A DNA stretch of 64,000 nt, taken from Anaeromyxobacter paludicola. Its GTDB lineage: Bacteria; Myxococcota; Myxococcia; Myxococcales; Anaeromyxobacteraceae. The translations under genes were made by a program, and so were the position numbers. How positions within the stretch are numbered: the stretch's first letter is position 1; every line of letters starts with the position of its first letter. The stretch lies in the NCBI RefSeq assembly GCF_023169965.1, contig NZ_AP025592.1:1674001-1738000 (forward strand), in the 5' to 3' direction. Shown here piece after piece: positions 27,027 to 37,337 of the stretch. Under the pieces are notes generated by a model. It was not told the origin of the DNA. It made no database searches and saw only the letters and a list, made by a program, of their open reading frames with translations.

Positions 27027-28822
27027 GCGCCTCGCACCCCCGCCCCGGGTTCTCCCACCCCTCCGACCTCGCCTCCTTCCTGGAGATGCTCGGGAGGTTC
27101 GAGCGGGGCGAGATCGGCGCCGACGCCTGGCGCGCCTTCCGGCTGCTCCGCGGGAACTACCCGCAGCGCCAGGGCGGCGAGGAGAACATGCTGCGGGTGA
27201 AGCTGCCGCAGGGCATCGCCACGGCCGGCCAGCTGCGCGCGCTCGCCGAGGTGGCCGAGCGCCACTCGCGCGCCTTCGCCCACGTCACCACCCGGGAGAA
27301 CGTGCAGTTCCACTTCGTGCAGTCGGCCGAGCTGCCGGCCGCGCTCACGCGCCTGGCCGAGGCCGGGCTCACCACCGTCGAGGCCTGCGGGAACGCGGTG
27401 CGCAACGTGGTCGGCTGCCCCTTCGCCGGCGTGGCCGCGGACGAGCCGTTCGACCCCACCCCGTACGCCGAGGCGGTGTCGCGCCACTTCCTGCGCCACC
27501 CGCTCAGCTCCACCCTGCCCCGCAAGTTCAAGATCGCCTTCGAGGGGTGCAGCGAGGACCACGTGCTCACCCCCATCCACGACCTCGGCTTCCGTGCACG
27601 GGTGGAGGGCGGCCGGCGCGGGTTCGCGGTGACCGCCGCCGGCGGCACCGCCACCCTCTGCGCGGCGGGGCAGCCGCTCACGCCGTTCCTGCCGGCGGGC
27701 GAGGTACTCGACCTGGTGGAGGCGGTGCTGCGCGTCTTCCACCGGCTCGGCGACCGGCAGAACCGGAAGAAGAACCGGATGAAGTTCCTCGTGCGGCAGC
27801 TCGGCTGGGAGCGGTTCCAGGCCGAGGTCGCGGCCGAGCGGGAGCGGGTGCGCGCCGAGGGCGGCGCCCGCCTCCCCTTCGACGCCGAGGCCGCGCCCGA
27901 GGAGCGCGCGCCGGAGGGGCGCGCCCCGGCGCCGTCGCCCGCCGAGGTGGCCGCGCTCGCGACCGCCGGCTCGCTCACCGGCCCGGGCCTGCACCCGCGC
28001 GTGAGCCCCACGCTCGATCCGGGCGCCGCAGCCTTCGAGGCCTGGCGCGCCAGCAACGTCCGGCCGCAGCGGCAGCCGGGGCTCGCGGCGGTGACCGCGC
28101 TCCTGCCGCTCGGCGACGCGACCTCGGGCCAGCTCCGCGCCCTGGCGCTGCTCGCCGAGGCCTACGGCGACGGGACGGTCCGCTTCACCCGCACGCAGGA
28201 CGCGGTGCTGCGCTGGGTGCCGGAGGAGGCGCTGGTGGGGCTCTACCTCCGGCTCGCCGCCGCCGGCCTCGGCCTCGCGGGCGCGGGCACCGCGGCCGAC
28301 GTGGTGGCCTGCCCCGGCGCCGAGACCTGCCGGCTCGCGGTGACGCAGTCGCGCGGCGTGGCGCGGCTCGTGGAGGACCACCTGCGCGCCCGCCCGGCGC
28401 TCGCCGCCGCCGCGCCCGGGCTCGAGGTGAACGTGAGCGGCTGCCCGAACGGCTGCAGCCAGCACCACGTCGCCGGCATCGGCCTGCAGGGGAGCGCGCG
28501 CAAGCTCGAGGGCGGGGCGGTGCCGCAGTACTTCCTCCTCGTGGGCGGCGGGGTGGTGGGCGGCGAGGCGCGCTTCGGCCGGCTCGCCGCCAAGATCCCT
28601 GCGCGCCGGGTGCCGGCCGCCGTGGAGCGGCTCATCGGGCTCTACCAGGCCGAGCGCGAGGCCGGGGAGAGCGCGCCCGCCTTCCTGGCGCGGGTGGAGG
28701 TGGCGCGGGTGAAGGCGCTGCTGCGGGACCTGGAAGCGATCGACGCCGCGAGCGCCCGGCCCGAGGACTACGTCGATCCGGGAGACGACCGGCCGTTCCG
28801 GCCTGGGGAGGAGACCACGTGA
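27023..28822 (+). CDS. Sirohaem-[4Fe-4S] sulfite (or nitrite) reductase
   Basis: 599 residues with two ferredoxin-like half-domains and two sirohaem-binding halves. The cluster cysteines are C430-x5-C436 (CPGAETC) and C474-x3-C478 (CPNGC). [12 protein letters not shown] and [13 protein letters not shown] are the paired half-domain motifs. The family covers ferredoxin-type sulfite and nitrite reductases that cannot be told apart by eye; its place among cysH, sirohaem and sulfate transport genes argues for sulfite to sulfide. Overlaps neighbours on both sides. Confidence 0.88.
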   Translation: MSASHPRPGFSHPSDLASFLEMLGRFERGEIGADAWRAFRLLRGNYPQRQGGEENMLRVKLPQGIATAGQLRALAEVAERHSRAFAHVTTRENVQFHFVQSAELPAALTRLAEAGLTTVEACGNAVRNVVGCPFAGVAADEPFDPTPYAEAVSRHFLRHPLSSTLPRKFKIAFEGCSEDHVLTPIHDLGFRARVEGGRRGFAVTAAGGTATLCAAGQPLTPFLPAGEVLDLVEAVLRVFHRLGDRQNRKKNRMKFLVRQLGWERFQAEVAAERERVRAEGGARLPFDAEAAPEERAPEGRAPAPSPAEVAALATAGSLTGPGLHPRVSPTLDPGAAAFEAWRASNVRPQRQPGLAAVTALLPLGDATSGQLRALALLAEAYGDGTVRFTRTQDAVLRWVPEEALVGLYLRLAAAGLGLAGAGTAADVVACPGAETCRLAVTQSRGVARLVEDHLRARPALAAAAPGLEVNVSGCPNGCSQHHVAGIGLQGSARKLEGGAVPQYFLLVGGGVVGGEARFGRLAAKIPARRVPAAVERLIGLYQAEREAGESAPAFLARVEVARVKALLRDLEAIDAASARPEDYVDPGDDRPFRPGEETT

Positions 28823-29883
28823 TGAGGACGATCTTCGGAGGAGAGAGGCGGACCGGGAGCTGGCCCCGGCCGCGCGAGCTGCTCATCCTGTCGGCGCTGC
28901 TGGCGCTCGGGGCGGTCGGGAGCGGGGCCCTCCCGCGCCGCGCCGACGCGGCCGCCGCGCCCGTGCAGCTCCTCAACGTCTCCTACGACCCGACCCGCGA
29001 GCTCTACGAGCAGGTGAACGCGGCCTTCGCGAGGAGCTGGAAGCAGCGCACCGGCCAGGAGGTCACGATCAAGCAGTCCCACGGCGGCTCCGGCAAGCAG
29101 GCCCGCGCCGTGCTCGACGGGCTGCAGGCCGACGTGGTGACGCTGGCGCTCGCCTACGACGTGGACGCCATCGCCAGGGCCGGCCTCGCGCCGGCCGACT
29201 GGCAGCGGCGGCTCCCGCACAACGCCGCGCCCTACACCTCGACCATCGTCTTCCTGGTGCGCCAGGGGAACCCCAAGGCGATCAAGGACTGGCCCGACCT
29301 CGTGAAGCCGGGCGTCTCGGTCATCACCCCCTCGCCCAAGACCTCGGGCGGCGCCCGCTGGAACTACCTCGCCGCCTGGGGCTGGGCCGCGCAGCGCGGG
29401 GGCGACGCCGCCGCCCGTGACTACGTGAAGCGGCTCTACAAGAACGTGCCGGTGCTCGACTCCGGCGCCCGCGGCGCCACCACCACCTTCGTGGAGCGCG
29501 GGATCGGCGACGTGCTCATCGCCTGGGAGAACGAGGCGCTGCTCGCCGTCGAGAAGCTCGGGCCGGGCAAGCTCGAGGTGGTGGTGCCGTCCGCGTCGAT
29601 CCTGGCCGAGCCGCCGGTGTCGGTGGTGGACAAGGTGGTGGACCGGCGCGGCACGCGCGCCGCGGCCCAGGCCTACCTCGAGTTCCTCTACACGGAGGAG
29701 GGGCAGGAGATCGCGGCCCGGAACCATTACCGGCCCCGCAGCGCCGAGGCGGCGAGGCGCCACCCCTTCCCCAAGGTGACCCTCTTCACCATCGACCAGG
29801 CCTTCGGCGGCTGGCAGAAGGCGCAGGCCGCCCACTTCAACGACGGCGGGATCTTCGACCAGATCTACGCCCCCGGGAGCTAG
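28822..29883 (+). CDS. Sulfate ABC transporter periplasmic binding protein
   Basis: 353 residues with a long N-terminus and a signal-like hydrophobic stretch (about 22-40, [18 protein letters not shown]). Sbp/CysP motifs: [74 protein letters not shown]. It binds sulfate or thiosulfate and feeds CysTWA encoded next. The ATG shares one base with the preceding stop (TGATG). Confidence 0.93.
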   Translation: MRTIFGGERRTGSWPRPRELLILSALLALGAVGSGALPRRADAAAAPVQLLNVSYDPTRELYEQVNAAFARSWKQRTGQEVTIKQSHGGSGKQARAVLDGLQADVVTLALAYDVDAIARAGLAPADWQRRLPHNAAPYTSTIVFLVRQGNPKAIKDWPDLVKPGVSVITPSPKTSGGARWNYLAAWGWAAQRGGDAAARDYVKRLYKNVPVLDSGARGATTTFVERGIGDVLIAWENEALLAVEKLGPGKLEVVVPSASILAEPPVSVVDKVVDRRGTRAAAQAYLEFLYTEEGQEIAARNHYRPRSAEAARRHPFPKVTLFTIDQAFGGWQKAQAAHFNDGGIFDQIYAPGS

Positions 29884-29886
29884 CCG

Positions 29887-30717
29887 GTGGGCGACGCGCG
29901 GCGCGGCATCCTGCCCGGGTTCGGGCTCTCCACCGGCGTGACCCTCTTCTGGCTCGGCCTGGTGGTGCTCCTGCCGCTCTCCACCCTCGGGCTCGAGACC
30001 GCCCGCCTCGGCCCGGCCCAGCTCTGGGCGGTGGTCACGAGCCCGCGCGCGCTCGCGTCGTACCGGCTCTCCCTCCTCGCCTCGCTCGGCGCCGCCGCCG
30101 TCAACGCGGTCTTCGGGTTCCTGGTGGCCTGGGTGCTCGTCCGCTACCGGTTCCCGGGCAAGGCGCTCGTGGACGCGCTGGTGGACCTCCCCTTCGCCCT
30201 GCCGACGGCGGTGAGCGGCATCGCCCTCACCGCGGTCTACTCGAGCAACGGCTGGATGGGGCGGCTCCTCGAGCCCCTGGGGGTGAAGGTGGCCTTCTCG
30301 CGGCTGGGGGTGCTGGTGGCGCTCACCTTCATCGGGCTGCCGTTCGTGATCCGGACCGTGGAGCCGGTGCTGGCCGACCTGGAGCGCGACGTGGAGGAGG
30401 CGGCGGCGCTGCTCGGCGCGAGCCGGGGCCAGGTGTTCCTCCGCGTGCTCCTGCCGGCGGCGCTCCCGGCCACGCTCACCGGCTTCGCCCTCGCCTTCGC
30501 GCGGGCGCTCGGCGAGTACGGCTCGGTGGTCTTCATCTCCGGCAACATGCCCATGAGGACCGAGATCACGCCGCTCCTCATCATGACCCGGCTCGAGCAG
30601 TTCGACTACGCCGGCGCGACCGCCCTGGCGTCGGTGATGCTCGGCGCCTCGCTCCTCCTCCTCTTCGCGGTGAACCGGCTGCAGCGGCTCACGCGGGCCC
30701 GCGCCGGGATGGTCTAG
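29887..30717 (+). CDS. cysT: Sulfate ABC transporter permease CysT
   Basis: 276 residues with six membrane helices and the permease EAA loop ([21 protein letters not shown]). Motifs such as [17 protein letters not shown] and [25 protein letters not shown] are typical of CysT/CysU. GTG start 3 bp after the binding-protein gene. Confidence 0.93.
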   Translation: MGDARRGILPGFGLSTGVTLFWLGLVVLLPLSTLGLETARLGPAQLWAVVTSPRALASYRLSLLASLGAAAVNAVFGFLVAWVLVRYRFPGKALVDALVDLPFALPTAVSGIALTAVYSSNGWMGRLLEPLGVKVAFSRLGVLVALTFIGLPFVIRTVEPVLADLERDVEEAAALLGASRGQVFLRVLLPAALPATLTGFALAFARALGEYGSVVFISGNMPMRTEITPLLIMTRLEQFDYAGATALASVMLGASLLLLFAVNRLQRLTRARAGMV

Positions 30718-30720
30718 CGG

Positions 30721-31560
30721 ATGACCCCCACCACCGACCCGGCCTGGGTCCGCCACGGGCTCACCGCGCTGGCGCTCGCGTTCCTGGCCCTCTTCATCGG
30801 GCTGCCGGTGGCCGCGGTGCTCTCGGAGGCCCTCTCCAAGGGCGCGGGGCTCTACCTCGCGGCGCTGCGCGACGCCGACGCGGTCGCGGCCGTGAAGCTG
30901 ACCCTCCTCGCCGCCGCCATCGCCGTGCCGCTCAACGCGCTCTTCGGGCTCGCCGCGGCCTGGTCGGTCACCCGCTTCCGGTACCGCGGCAAGGACCTGC
31001 TCCTCTCGCTCATCGACCTGCCCTTCGGCGTCTCGCCGGTCATCGCCGGGATGGTCATGGTGCTGCTCTTCGGCTCGCACGGCCTCCTCGGCCCCTGGCT
31101 CGTGGCGCACGACCTCCAGGTGATCTTCGCCGTCCCCGGCATCGTGCTCGCGACGGTGTTCGTCACCTTCCCCTTCGTGGCCCGCGAGCTCATCCCCTTC
31201 ATGGAGGCGCAGGGCACCGAGGAGGAGGAGGCCGCGCTGACGCTGGGGGCGAGCGGCTGGCAGATCCTCACCCGCGTCACCCTGCCCAACGTGAAGTGGA
31301 GCCTGCTCTACGGCCTCGTGCTCTGCAACGCGCGGGCGATGGGCGAGTTCGGCGCGGTGTCGGTGGTCTCCGGCCACGTCCGCGGGGTGACCAACACCGT
31401 GCCGCTGCAGGTCGAGATCCTCTACGACGAGTACAACTTCGCCGCCGCCTTCGCCGTCGCCTCGCTGCTCCTCCTGCTCGCCCTGGTGACGCTCGCGGCG
31501 AAGCAGCTCCTGGAGTGGAAGGCCGGCCTGCGCGGCGCGGGGCACGGGAGCAGGTCGTGA
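30721..31560 (+). CDS. cysW: Sulfate ABC transporter permease CysW
   Basis: 279 residues, six membrane helices, EAA loop [60 protein letters not shown] and [17 protein letters not shown] are CysW hallmarks. It pairs with CysT in the membrane. ATG lies 3 bp after cysT; the stop overlaps the cysA start. Confidence 0.93.
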   Translation: MTPTTDPAWVRHGLTALALAFLALFIGLPVAAVLSEALSKGAGLYLAALRDADAVAAVKLTLLAAAIAVPLNALFGLAAAWSVTRFRYRGKDLLLSLIDLPFGVSPVIAGMVMVLLFGSHGLLGPWLVAHDLQVIFAVPGIVLATVFVTFPFVARELIPFMEAQGTEEEEAALTLGASGWQILTRVTLPNVKWSLLYGLVLCNARAMGEFGAVSVVSGHVRGVTNTVPLQVEILYDEYNFAAAFAVASLLLLLALVTLAAKQLLEWKAGLRGAGHGSRS

Positions 31561-32636
31561 GCATCGAGATCCGGGGCCTGAGCAAGTCCTTCGGCGCCTT
31601 CCAGGCGCTGCGCGGGGTGGACCTCACCGTCGCGAGCGGCGAGCTGACCGCCCTGCTCGGCCCCTCCGGCTGCGGCAAGACCACGCTCTTGCGCATCGTG
31701 GCCGGGCTCGAGACGCCCGACGAGGGCGAGGTGCGCCACCACGGCGAGCCGGTGCAGGACGCGAGCCCCCGCGAGCGCAACGTGGGGCTGGTCTTCCAGC
31801 ACTACGCCCTCTTCCGCCACCTCACCGTCTTCGAGAACGTCGCCTTCGCGCTCCGGGTGCGCAAGCGGCCGCGCGCCGAGGTGGAGGCGCGGGTGCGGGA
31901 GCTCGTGGAGCTGGTGCAGCTCTCGGGGCTCGAGGACCGGCGCCCGGCGCAGCTCTCCGGCGGCCAGCGGCAGCGGGTGGCGCTGGCGCGGGCGCTCGCG
32001 ACGCGGCCCAAGGTGCTGCTCCTCGACGAGCCCTTCGGCGCCCTCGACGCCCGGGTGCGCCAGGAGCTGCGCCGCTGGCTCCGCCGGCTGCACGACGAGA
32101 TCCACGTGACCACCCTCTTCGTCACCCACGACCAGGAGGAGGCGTTCGAGGTCTCGGACCGGGTGGTGCTGATGAACCGCGGGCGGGTGGAGCAGGTGGG
32201 CACGCCGCGCCAGGTCTTCGAGGAGCCGGCGAGCCCGTTCGTGATGCAGTTCCTGGGCTCGGTGAACGCCTTCCAGGCACGGGTGGTGGGCGGCCGGGCG
32301 CGGGTGGGCGGGCTCGAGTTCGAGGCGCCGCCGCGCGAGGGCGGCTGGCCGGAGCGGCACCCGGCCCAGCTCTTCGTGCGCCCCCACGAGCTCGAGGTGT
32401 ACCGGACCCCCGGCCCGGAGAGCTTCCCGGCCGAGGTGCTGCGGGTGACGCCGCTCGGCGGCACGGTCCGGGTCGAGCTCTCGGCGACGGCCGTGGAGGG
32501 CCCGCTCGAGGCGGAGCTGGACGCGCGGCGCGCCGAGGCGCTGGCGCTCGAGCCGGGCGATCGGGTCTACGCCGCGCCGCGGCGGCTGCGGCTGTTCACG
32601 GAGCCCCCGGACAGCCTCACCGCGAGCGCGCTCTGA
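31557..32636 (+). CDS. cysA: Sulfate ABC transporter ATPase CysA
   Basis: 359 residues: Walker [11 protein letters not shown]-loop [12 protein letters not shown], signature [15 protein letters not shown], Walker [13 protein letters not shown]-loop [14 protein letters not shown], then a C-terminal TOBE-like domain ([13 protein letters not shown]). It powers sulfate import. Start GTG 31557 overlaps the cysW stop. It ends the operon; a hairpin follows. Confidence 0.94.
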   Translation: MSIEIRGLSKSFGAFQALRGVDLTVASGELTALLGPSGCGKTTLLRIVAGLETPDEGEVRHHGEPVQDASPRERNVGLVFQHYALFRHLTVFENVAFALRVRKRPRAEVEARVRELVELVQLSGLEDRRPAQLSGGQRQRVALARALATRPKVLLLDEPFGALDARVRQELRRWLRRLHDEIHVTTLFVTHDQEEAFEVSDRVVLMNRGRVEQVGTPRQVFEEPASPFVMQFLGSVNAFQARVVGGRARVGGLEFEAPPREGGWPERHPAQLFVRPHELEVYRTPGPESFPAEVLRVTPLGGTVRVELSATAVEGPLEAELDARRAEALALEPGDRVYAAPRRLRLFTEPPDSLTASAL

Positions 32637-32682
32637 TCGCGGCCGCGGCCGCGCTCGCCCGGGGAGGTCGCGGGGGAGCGGG

Positions 32683-32715
32683 CGGAGCCCGGGGCGCGAG
32701 CGCCGCCGGGCTCCG
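32683..32715. terminator. Hairpin between convergent cysA and cysK
   Basis: CGGAGCCCGG (32683-32692) pairs perfectly with CCGGGCTCCG (32706-32715); the loop GGCGCGAGCGCC can itself pair. No T-run follows, but the spot between convergent genes suggests a two-way terminator. Confidence 0.5.
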
Positions 32716-32724
32716 CGTCCTCGC

Positions 32725-33675
32725 CTACTTCTGGGTCGGCTGCGCCGCCGGCGCCTCCTCGAAGAGCCAGGTCGAGAGGTAGCGCTCGCCGGTGTCGGGC
32801 AGCACCACCACGATGAGCTTGCCCTGGCTCTCCGGCCGCTTCGCCACCTCGAGCGCCGCCCAGAGGGCGCCGCCGCAGCTGATGCCGGAGAGGATCCCCT
32901 CCTCCTTGCAGAGGCGGCGGGCCAGCGCGCCGGCGTCCTCGTTCTTCACGACGATGGTCTCGTCGATGAGGTCGGTGCGGAGGACCTTGGGGATGAACCC
33001 CGGGCCCCAGCCCTGGATCTTGTGCGGCCCGGGCTTGCCGCCGGAGATGACGGGGGAGTCGGCCGGCTCGGCGGCGATGATCTTCACCGACGGCTTGCGC
33101 GCCTTGATCACCTCGGCCACGCCGGTGATGGTGCCGCCGGTGCCGGTGCCGCCGACGAAGACGTCGATCTTGCCGTCGGTGTCGCGCCAGATCTCCTCGG
33201 CGGTGGTCCGGCGGTGGATGTCGGGGTTGGCCGGGTTGTCGAACTGCTGGAGGACGAGGTAGCGCGGGTCCTCGGCCGCCATCTGGTTGGCCCTGGCGAT
33301 GGCGCCCTTCATCCCCTCGGCGCCGGGCGTGAGCACGAGCCTGGCGCCGAGCGCGGTGAGGAGCTTGCGCCGCTCCATGCTCATGGTGTCGGGCATGGTG
33401 ACGACGAACGGGTAGCCGCGCGAGGCGGCGGCGAAGGCGATGCCGATGCCGGTGTTGCCGCTGGTCGGCTCGAGCAGGATGGTGTCGGGCTTGATCTTCC
33501 CGTCGCGCTCCGCCGCCTCGATCATCGCCACGCCGATGCGGTCCTTCACGCTCGAGCAGGGGTTGAACGACTCGAGCTTGGCGACCACCGTGCCCGGCAG
33601 TCCCTTGCCGAGCCGCGGCAGCCGCACCAGCGGCGTGTTTCCGATGAGCTTCGTGACGTCGTCGGCGATCCGCAT
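32725..33675 (-). CDS. cysK: Cysteine synthase A
   Basis: 316 residues, PLP-dependent. [10 protein letters not shown], the PLP lysine in [48 protein letters not shown] and [12 protein letters not shown] match O-acetylserine sulfhydrylase. It condenses O-acetylserine with sulfide to cysteine. ATG 33675 has GGAG upstream. The upstream 281 bp hold one of the shared operators about 170 bp from the start, so a long leader is implied if that is its promoter. Confidence 0.94.
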   Translation of the reverse strand: MRIADDVTKLIGNTPLVRLPRLGKGLPGTVVAKLESFNPCSSVKDRIGVAMIEAAERDGKIKPDTILLEPTSGNTGIGIAFAAASRGYPFVVTMPDTMSMERRKLLTALGARLVLTPGAEGMKGAIARANQMAAEDPRYLVLQQFDNPANPDIHRRTTAEEIWRDTDGKIDVFVGGTGTGGTITGVAEVIKARKPSVKIIAAEPADSPVISGGKPGPHKIQGWGPGFIPKVLRTDLIDETIVVKNEDAGALARRLCKEEGILSGISCGGALWAALEVAKRPESQGKLIVVVLPDTGERYLSTWLFEEAPAAQPTQK

Positions 33676-33845
33676 CTGCAGGCTCCGTGTTGGACCCCGT
33701 CGTGCGCGCCGGCACGATGCCGGCGGGAGGCGGGGCCCGATGGCGGCCCGGGGTCCTTAACGGCCCCCGGCCAGCCGGGCAATCCGTCATGACGGAGTGG
33801 CGTCGGCCACTGCCGTGCAGCGGTTTTGGGGAGCTTGGATCCGCC
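33676..33845 (-). other. Putative long cysK leader with small dyads
   Basis: No convincing ORF. Two dyads are visible: a 12-bp perfect palindrome CCGTCATGACGG (33784-33795) and GTGGC/GCCAC around GTCG (33797-33810). CCCGGC/GCCGGG lies nearer the gene. I recognise no riboswitch class. Confidence 0.3.
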
Positions 33846-33875
33846 TCGTCCGTTTTACAAGACTATTTTCCGTCT
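33846..33875 (+). promoter_or_regulatory. Shared sulfur-type operator (site 4), cysK/kinase intergenic
   Basis: TCGTCCGTTTTACA at 33846 followed by GAC at 33861 and TTCCGTC at 33868; the TCC cores are again 20 bp apart. The surrounding DNA is unusually AT-rich for this genome. On the minus strand TTTAAG and TAAAAC 16 bp apart could be a cysK promoter overlapping the site. The kinase gene 80 bp downstream has its own -10-like TAGGCT, so cysK is the likelier target. Confidence 0.55.
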
Positions 33876-33956
33876 TAAAGGATGGACGCCCCGTCCCGGC
33901 CGGCCGCCCGCCCGCCGGCCCTTCCGCGCCGGACGGGCCCCGGGTAGGCTCCGCGC

Positions 33957-35261
33957 ATGTCGAGCGCCCCCGGCACCGCCCTGCGCAACGCCGTGCTGGT
34001 GATCCTGATCGCCGCGCTGGGCGCCATCGTCTCCGGGCTCTGGCTCCTCCACTCGCACGACCTCATCGCCCGCGGCGCCCTCCTCATCGCCCTCGGCTTC
34101 GCCGCTTGCGCGGCGGCGCTCCTCCTGCTGCTCCGGCGGGTGGCGGCCGCCCTGGAGCGGGCGCAGGCGGCCGAGGCCGATCGCGGCGCCGCCGCCACCC
34201 GCCTGCAGGCCATCATCGACTCCATGGCCGACGGCGTGATCTTCGTGGACGCCCAGGACCGGGTGGCGCTCGTGAACGAGGCCGGGCGCGTCCTGCGGAA
34301 CCTGAAGGACGGCCCGGGGCGCTCGGTGAAGGACTGCCACCCCCAGGCCACCTACGGGATGCTCGACCGGGTCCTCACCTGGTTCCGGGAGGGCACCGAC
34401 ACCGGACCGGCCCACTCGATCATCAAGGAGAAGGAGGGGCGGTACGAGACCACCTACGCCCCGGTGCGGGCGCCCGACGGCGAGTACCTCGGCATCGTCA
34501 TGGTCATCCGCGACATCGCCGACCGGCGCAGCCTCGAGCGGCGGCTGCTCGACGCCGAGCGGCTCGGGGCGGTGGGGCAGATGTCGGCCCAGGTGGCGCA
34601 CGAGCTGCGCAACCCGCTCAACGCCATCGACGGCGCCGCGCAGTACCTCCGGCGCGTGCTCGCCGGCTCGCCCGAGGTGGAGGAGTACGGCGCGCTCATC
34701 GCCGAGGAGGTCCAGCGGGTGAACCGGTTCGTGGGCGACCTGCTGCACGTGGCCCGCCCGGCCAACCCGAGCTTCGGCCCGGCGGCGCTCAACCGGGTGG
34801 CCACCGAGGCGGCGCGGAGCGCGGCGCTGGCGCGAGGGCTCGAGGCCGACGCGGTCCGGCTCGACCTCGCCCGCGGGCTCCCCCCGCTCGACCTCGACAG
34901 CGCCATGGTGCAGGAGGCGATCGTGAACCTGCTCCAGAACGCCTTCGAGGCCGGCGGCGCCTCGCCGCCGGAGCTCGTCACCCGCTTCGAGGCGTCGGGC
35001 GGCGAGGGCGAGGTGGTGCTCGAGGTGCTCGATCGCGGCGGCGGCATCCCGCCCGAGCAGCTCGACGAGGTCACGCGCCCCTTCGTCACCACCAAGGCCC
35101 GCGGCACCGGCCTCGGGCTCGTCATCGTCGGCCGCGCCGTCGAGCAGCACCGGGCCCACTTCGCGCTCGCGGCGCGCGAGGGCGGCGGCACGGTGGCCCG
35201 GATCCGCTTCCCGGTGCGCACGGCCCGCGAGCGCGCCGCCGCGGCGGCGGAGGTGGCCTAG
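33957..35261 (+). CDS. NtrB-type sensor histidine kinase
   Basis: 434 residues. Two membrane helices (about 8-30 and 37-58) with hardly any periplasmic loop, a PAS domain (about 78-190; LQAIIDSMADGVIFVDAQDR), HisKA with phospho-acceptor H215 in VAHELRNPLNAIDGAAQYL, and a HATPase domain (GGGIPPEQLDEVTRPFVTTKARGTGLGL). It probably senses a cytoplasmic or membrane redox/nitrogen signal and phosphorylates the activator encoded directly after it. TAGGCT six bases before the ATG suggests a leaderless transcript. Confidence 0.9.
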   Translation: MSSAPGTALRNAVLVILIAALGAIVSGLWLLHSHDLIARGALLIALGFAACAAALLLLLRRVAAALERAQAAEADRGAAATRLQAIIDSMADGVIFVDAQDRVALVNEAGRVLRNLKDGPGRSVKDCHPQATYGMLDRVLTWFREGTDTGPAHSIIKEKEGRYETTYAPVRAPDGEYLGIVMVIRDIADRRSLERRLLDAERLGAVGQMSAQVAHELRNPLNAIDGAAQYLRRVLAGSPEVEEYGALIAEEVQRVNRFVGDLLHVARPANPSFGPAALNRVATEAARSAALARGLEADAVRLDLARGLPPLDLDSAMVQEAIVNLLQNAFEAGGASPPELVTRFEASGGEGEVVLEVLDRGGGIPPEQLDEVTRPFVTTKARGTGLGLVIVGRAVEQHRAHFALAAREGGGTVARIRFPVRTARERAAAAAEVA

Positions 35262-36641
<1,380 letters not shown>

Positions 36642-36684
36642 GCACTCCGCACGGGCGAGCCCGACCGGCGCTCCACCTCCTCCG

Positions 36685-36729
36685 GGTTCGGACCCGCGCA
36701 TCCGAACCGGCCGGATGCGTCCATCCGAA
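36685..36729. promoter_or_regulatory. Candidate upstream activating sequence for the nrf-nap operon
   Basis: Overlapping dyads: GGTTCGGA (36685-36692) with TCCGAACC (36701-36708), 8-base arms and 8-base spacer; GCATCCG (36698) with CGGATGC (36712); and CGGAT (36712) with ATCCG (36723). CATCCGAA occurs at 36699 and 36722. They lie 60-105 bp before the -24 element, the usual place for NtrC-type enhancers. The first could also act as a terminator for the regulator gene. Confidence 0.55.
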
Positions 36730-36788
36730 GGCGCCCCACCTCCCCGGGGTCACGCCCCGACTTCCGCGCACTTGCGCCCGGCCCGGCG

Positions 36789-36805
36789 CTGGCCCCGCTC
36801 TTGCT
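36789..36805 (+). promoter_or_regulatory. Sigma-54 promoter of the nrfH operon
   Basis: CTGGCCCCGCTCTTGCT matches the -24/-12 consensus (YTGGCACGRNNNTTGCW) except for two bases, with GG (36791) and GC (36803) 10 bp apart. The predicted start is near 36815, about 44 bp before the nrfH ATG. Confidence 0.65.
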
Positions 36806-36858
36806 CTTCGCCTGCCTGCCTGGCGCGACGCACCGCGCCCCGCTCGAGGAGCTCAACC

Positions 36859-37320
36859 ATGCCGGCCGGCCTCACCGCCATCTCCGCCCCCGCCCTGCTC
36901 GCCACCGCGGCGCTCGGCCTCGCGGCGGGCGTGGGCGGGTACGCCTTCGTCTACGCGAAGGGCTACTCGTACCTGACCAACGACCCCGCCGCCTGCGCCA
37001 ACTGCCACGTGATGCAGGGCTACTACGACACCTGGCGGCAGTCCCCGCACCACGCCGCCGCGGGCTGCAACGACTGCCACACCCCCGCCGGGAAGGTCGC
37101 GAAGTACGTGGTGAAGGCCGAGAACGGCTTCCACCACTCGCTGGCCTTCACGGTCGGGAACTTCCCCGACCAGATCAAGGCGCGCCCCTCCAGCCGCGAG
37201 GTGGTGAACGGGCAGTGCCAGCACTGCCACGCCGAGATCACGCACGACATGACCGACTTCGGCAAGGACGAGGCCGTCGACTGCGTCCGCTGCCACGCTT
37301 CCGTGGGCCACCTCCGGTAG
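36859..37320 (+). CDS. nrfH: NrfH-type tetrahaem quinol dehydrogenase
   Basis: 153 residues: one N-terminal membrane anchor (about 8-33) and four haem c motifs CANCH, CNDCH, CQHCH, CVRCH. NapC/NirT family proteins of this size take electrons from menaquinol and pass them to NrfA, encoded next. Since no napC is present it may also feed NapA. ATG 36859 lies in the long frame that is open upstream; GGAG sits before it. Confidence 0.9.
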   Translation: MPAGLTAISAPALLATAALGLAAGVGGYAFVYAKGYSYLTNDPAACANCHVMQGYYDTWRQSPHHAAAGCNDCHTPAGKVAKYVVKAENGFHHSLAFTVGNFPDQIKARPSSREVVNGQCQHCHAEITHDMTDFGKDEAVDCVRCHASVGHLR

Positions 37321-37337
37321 CCCGAAGGAGAACGAAG

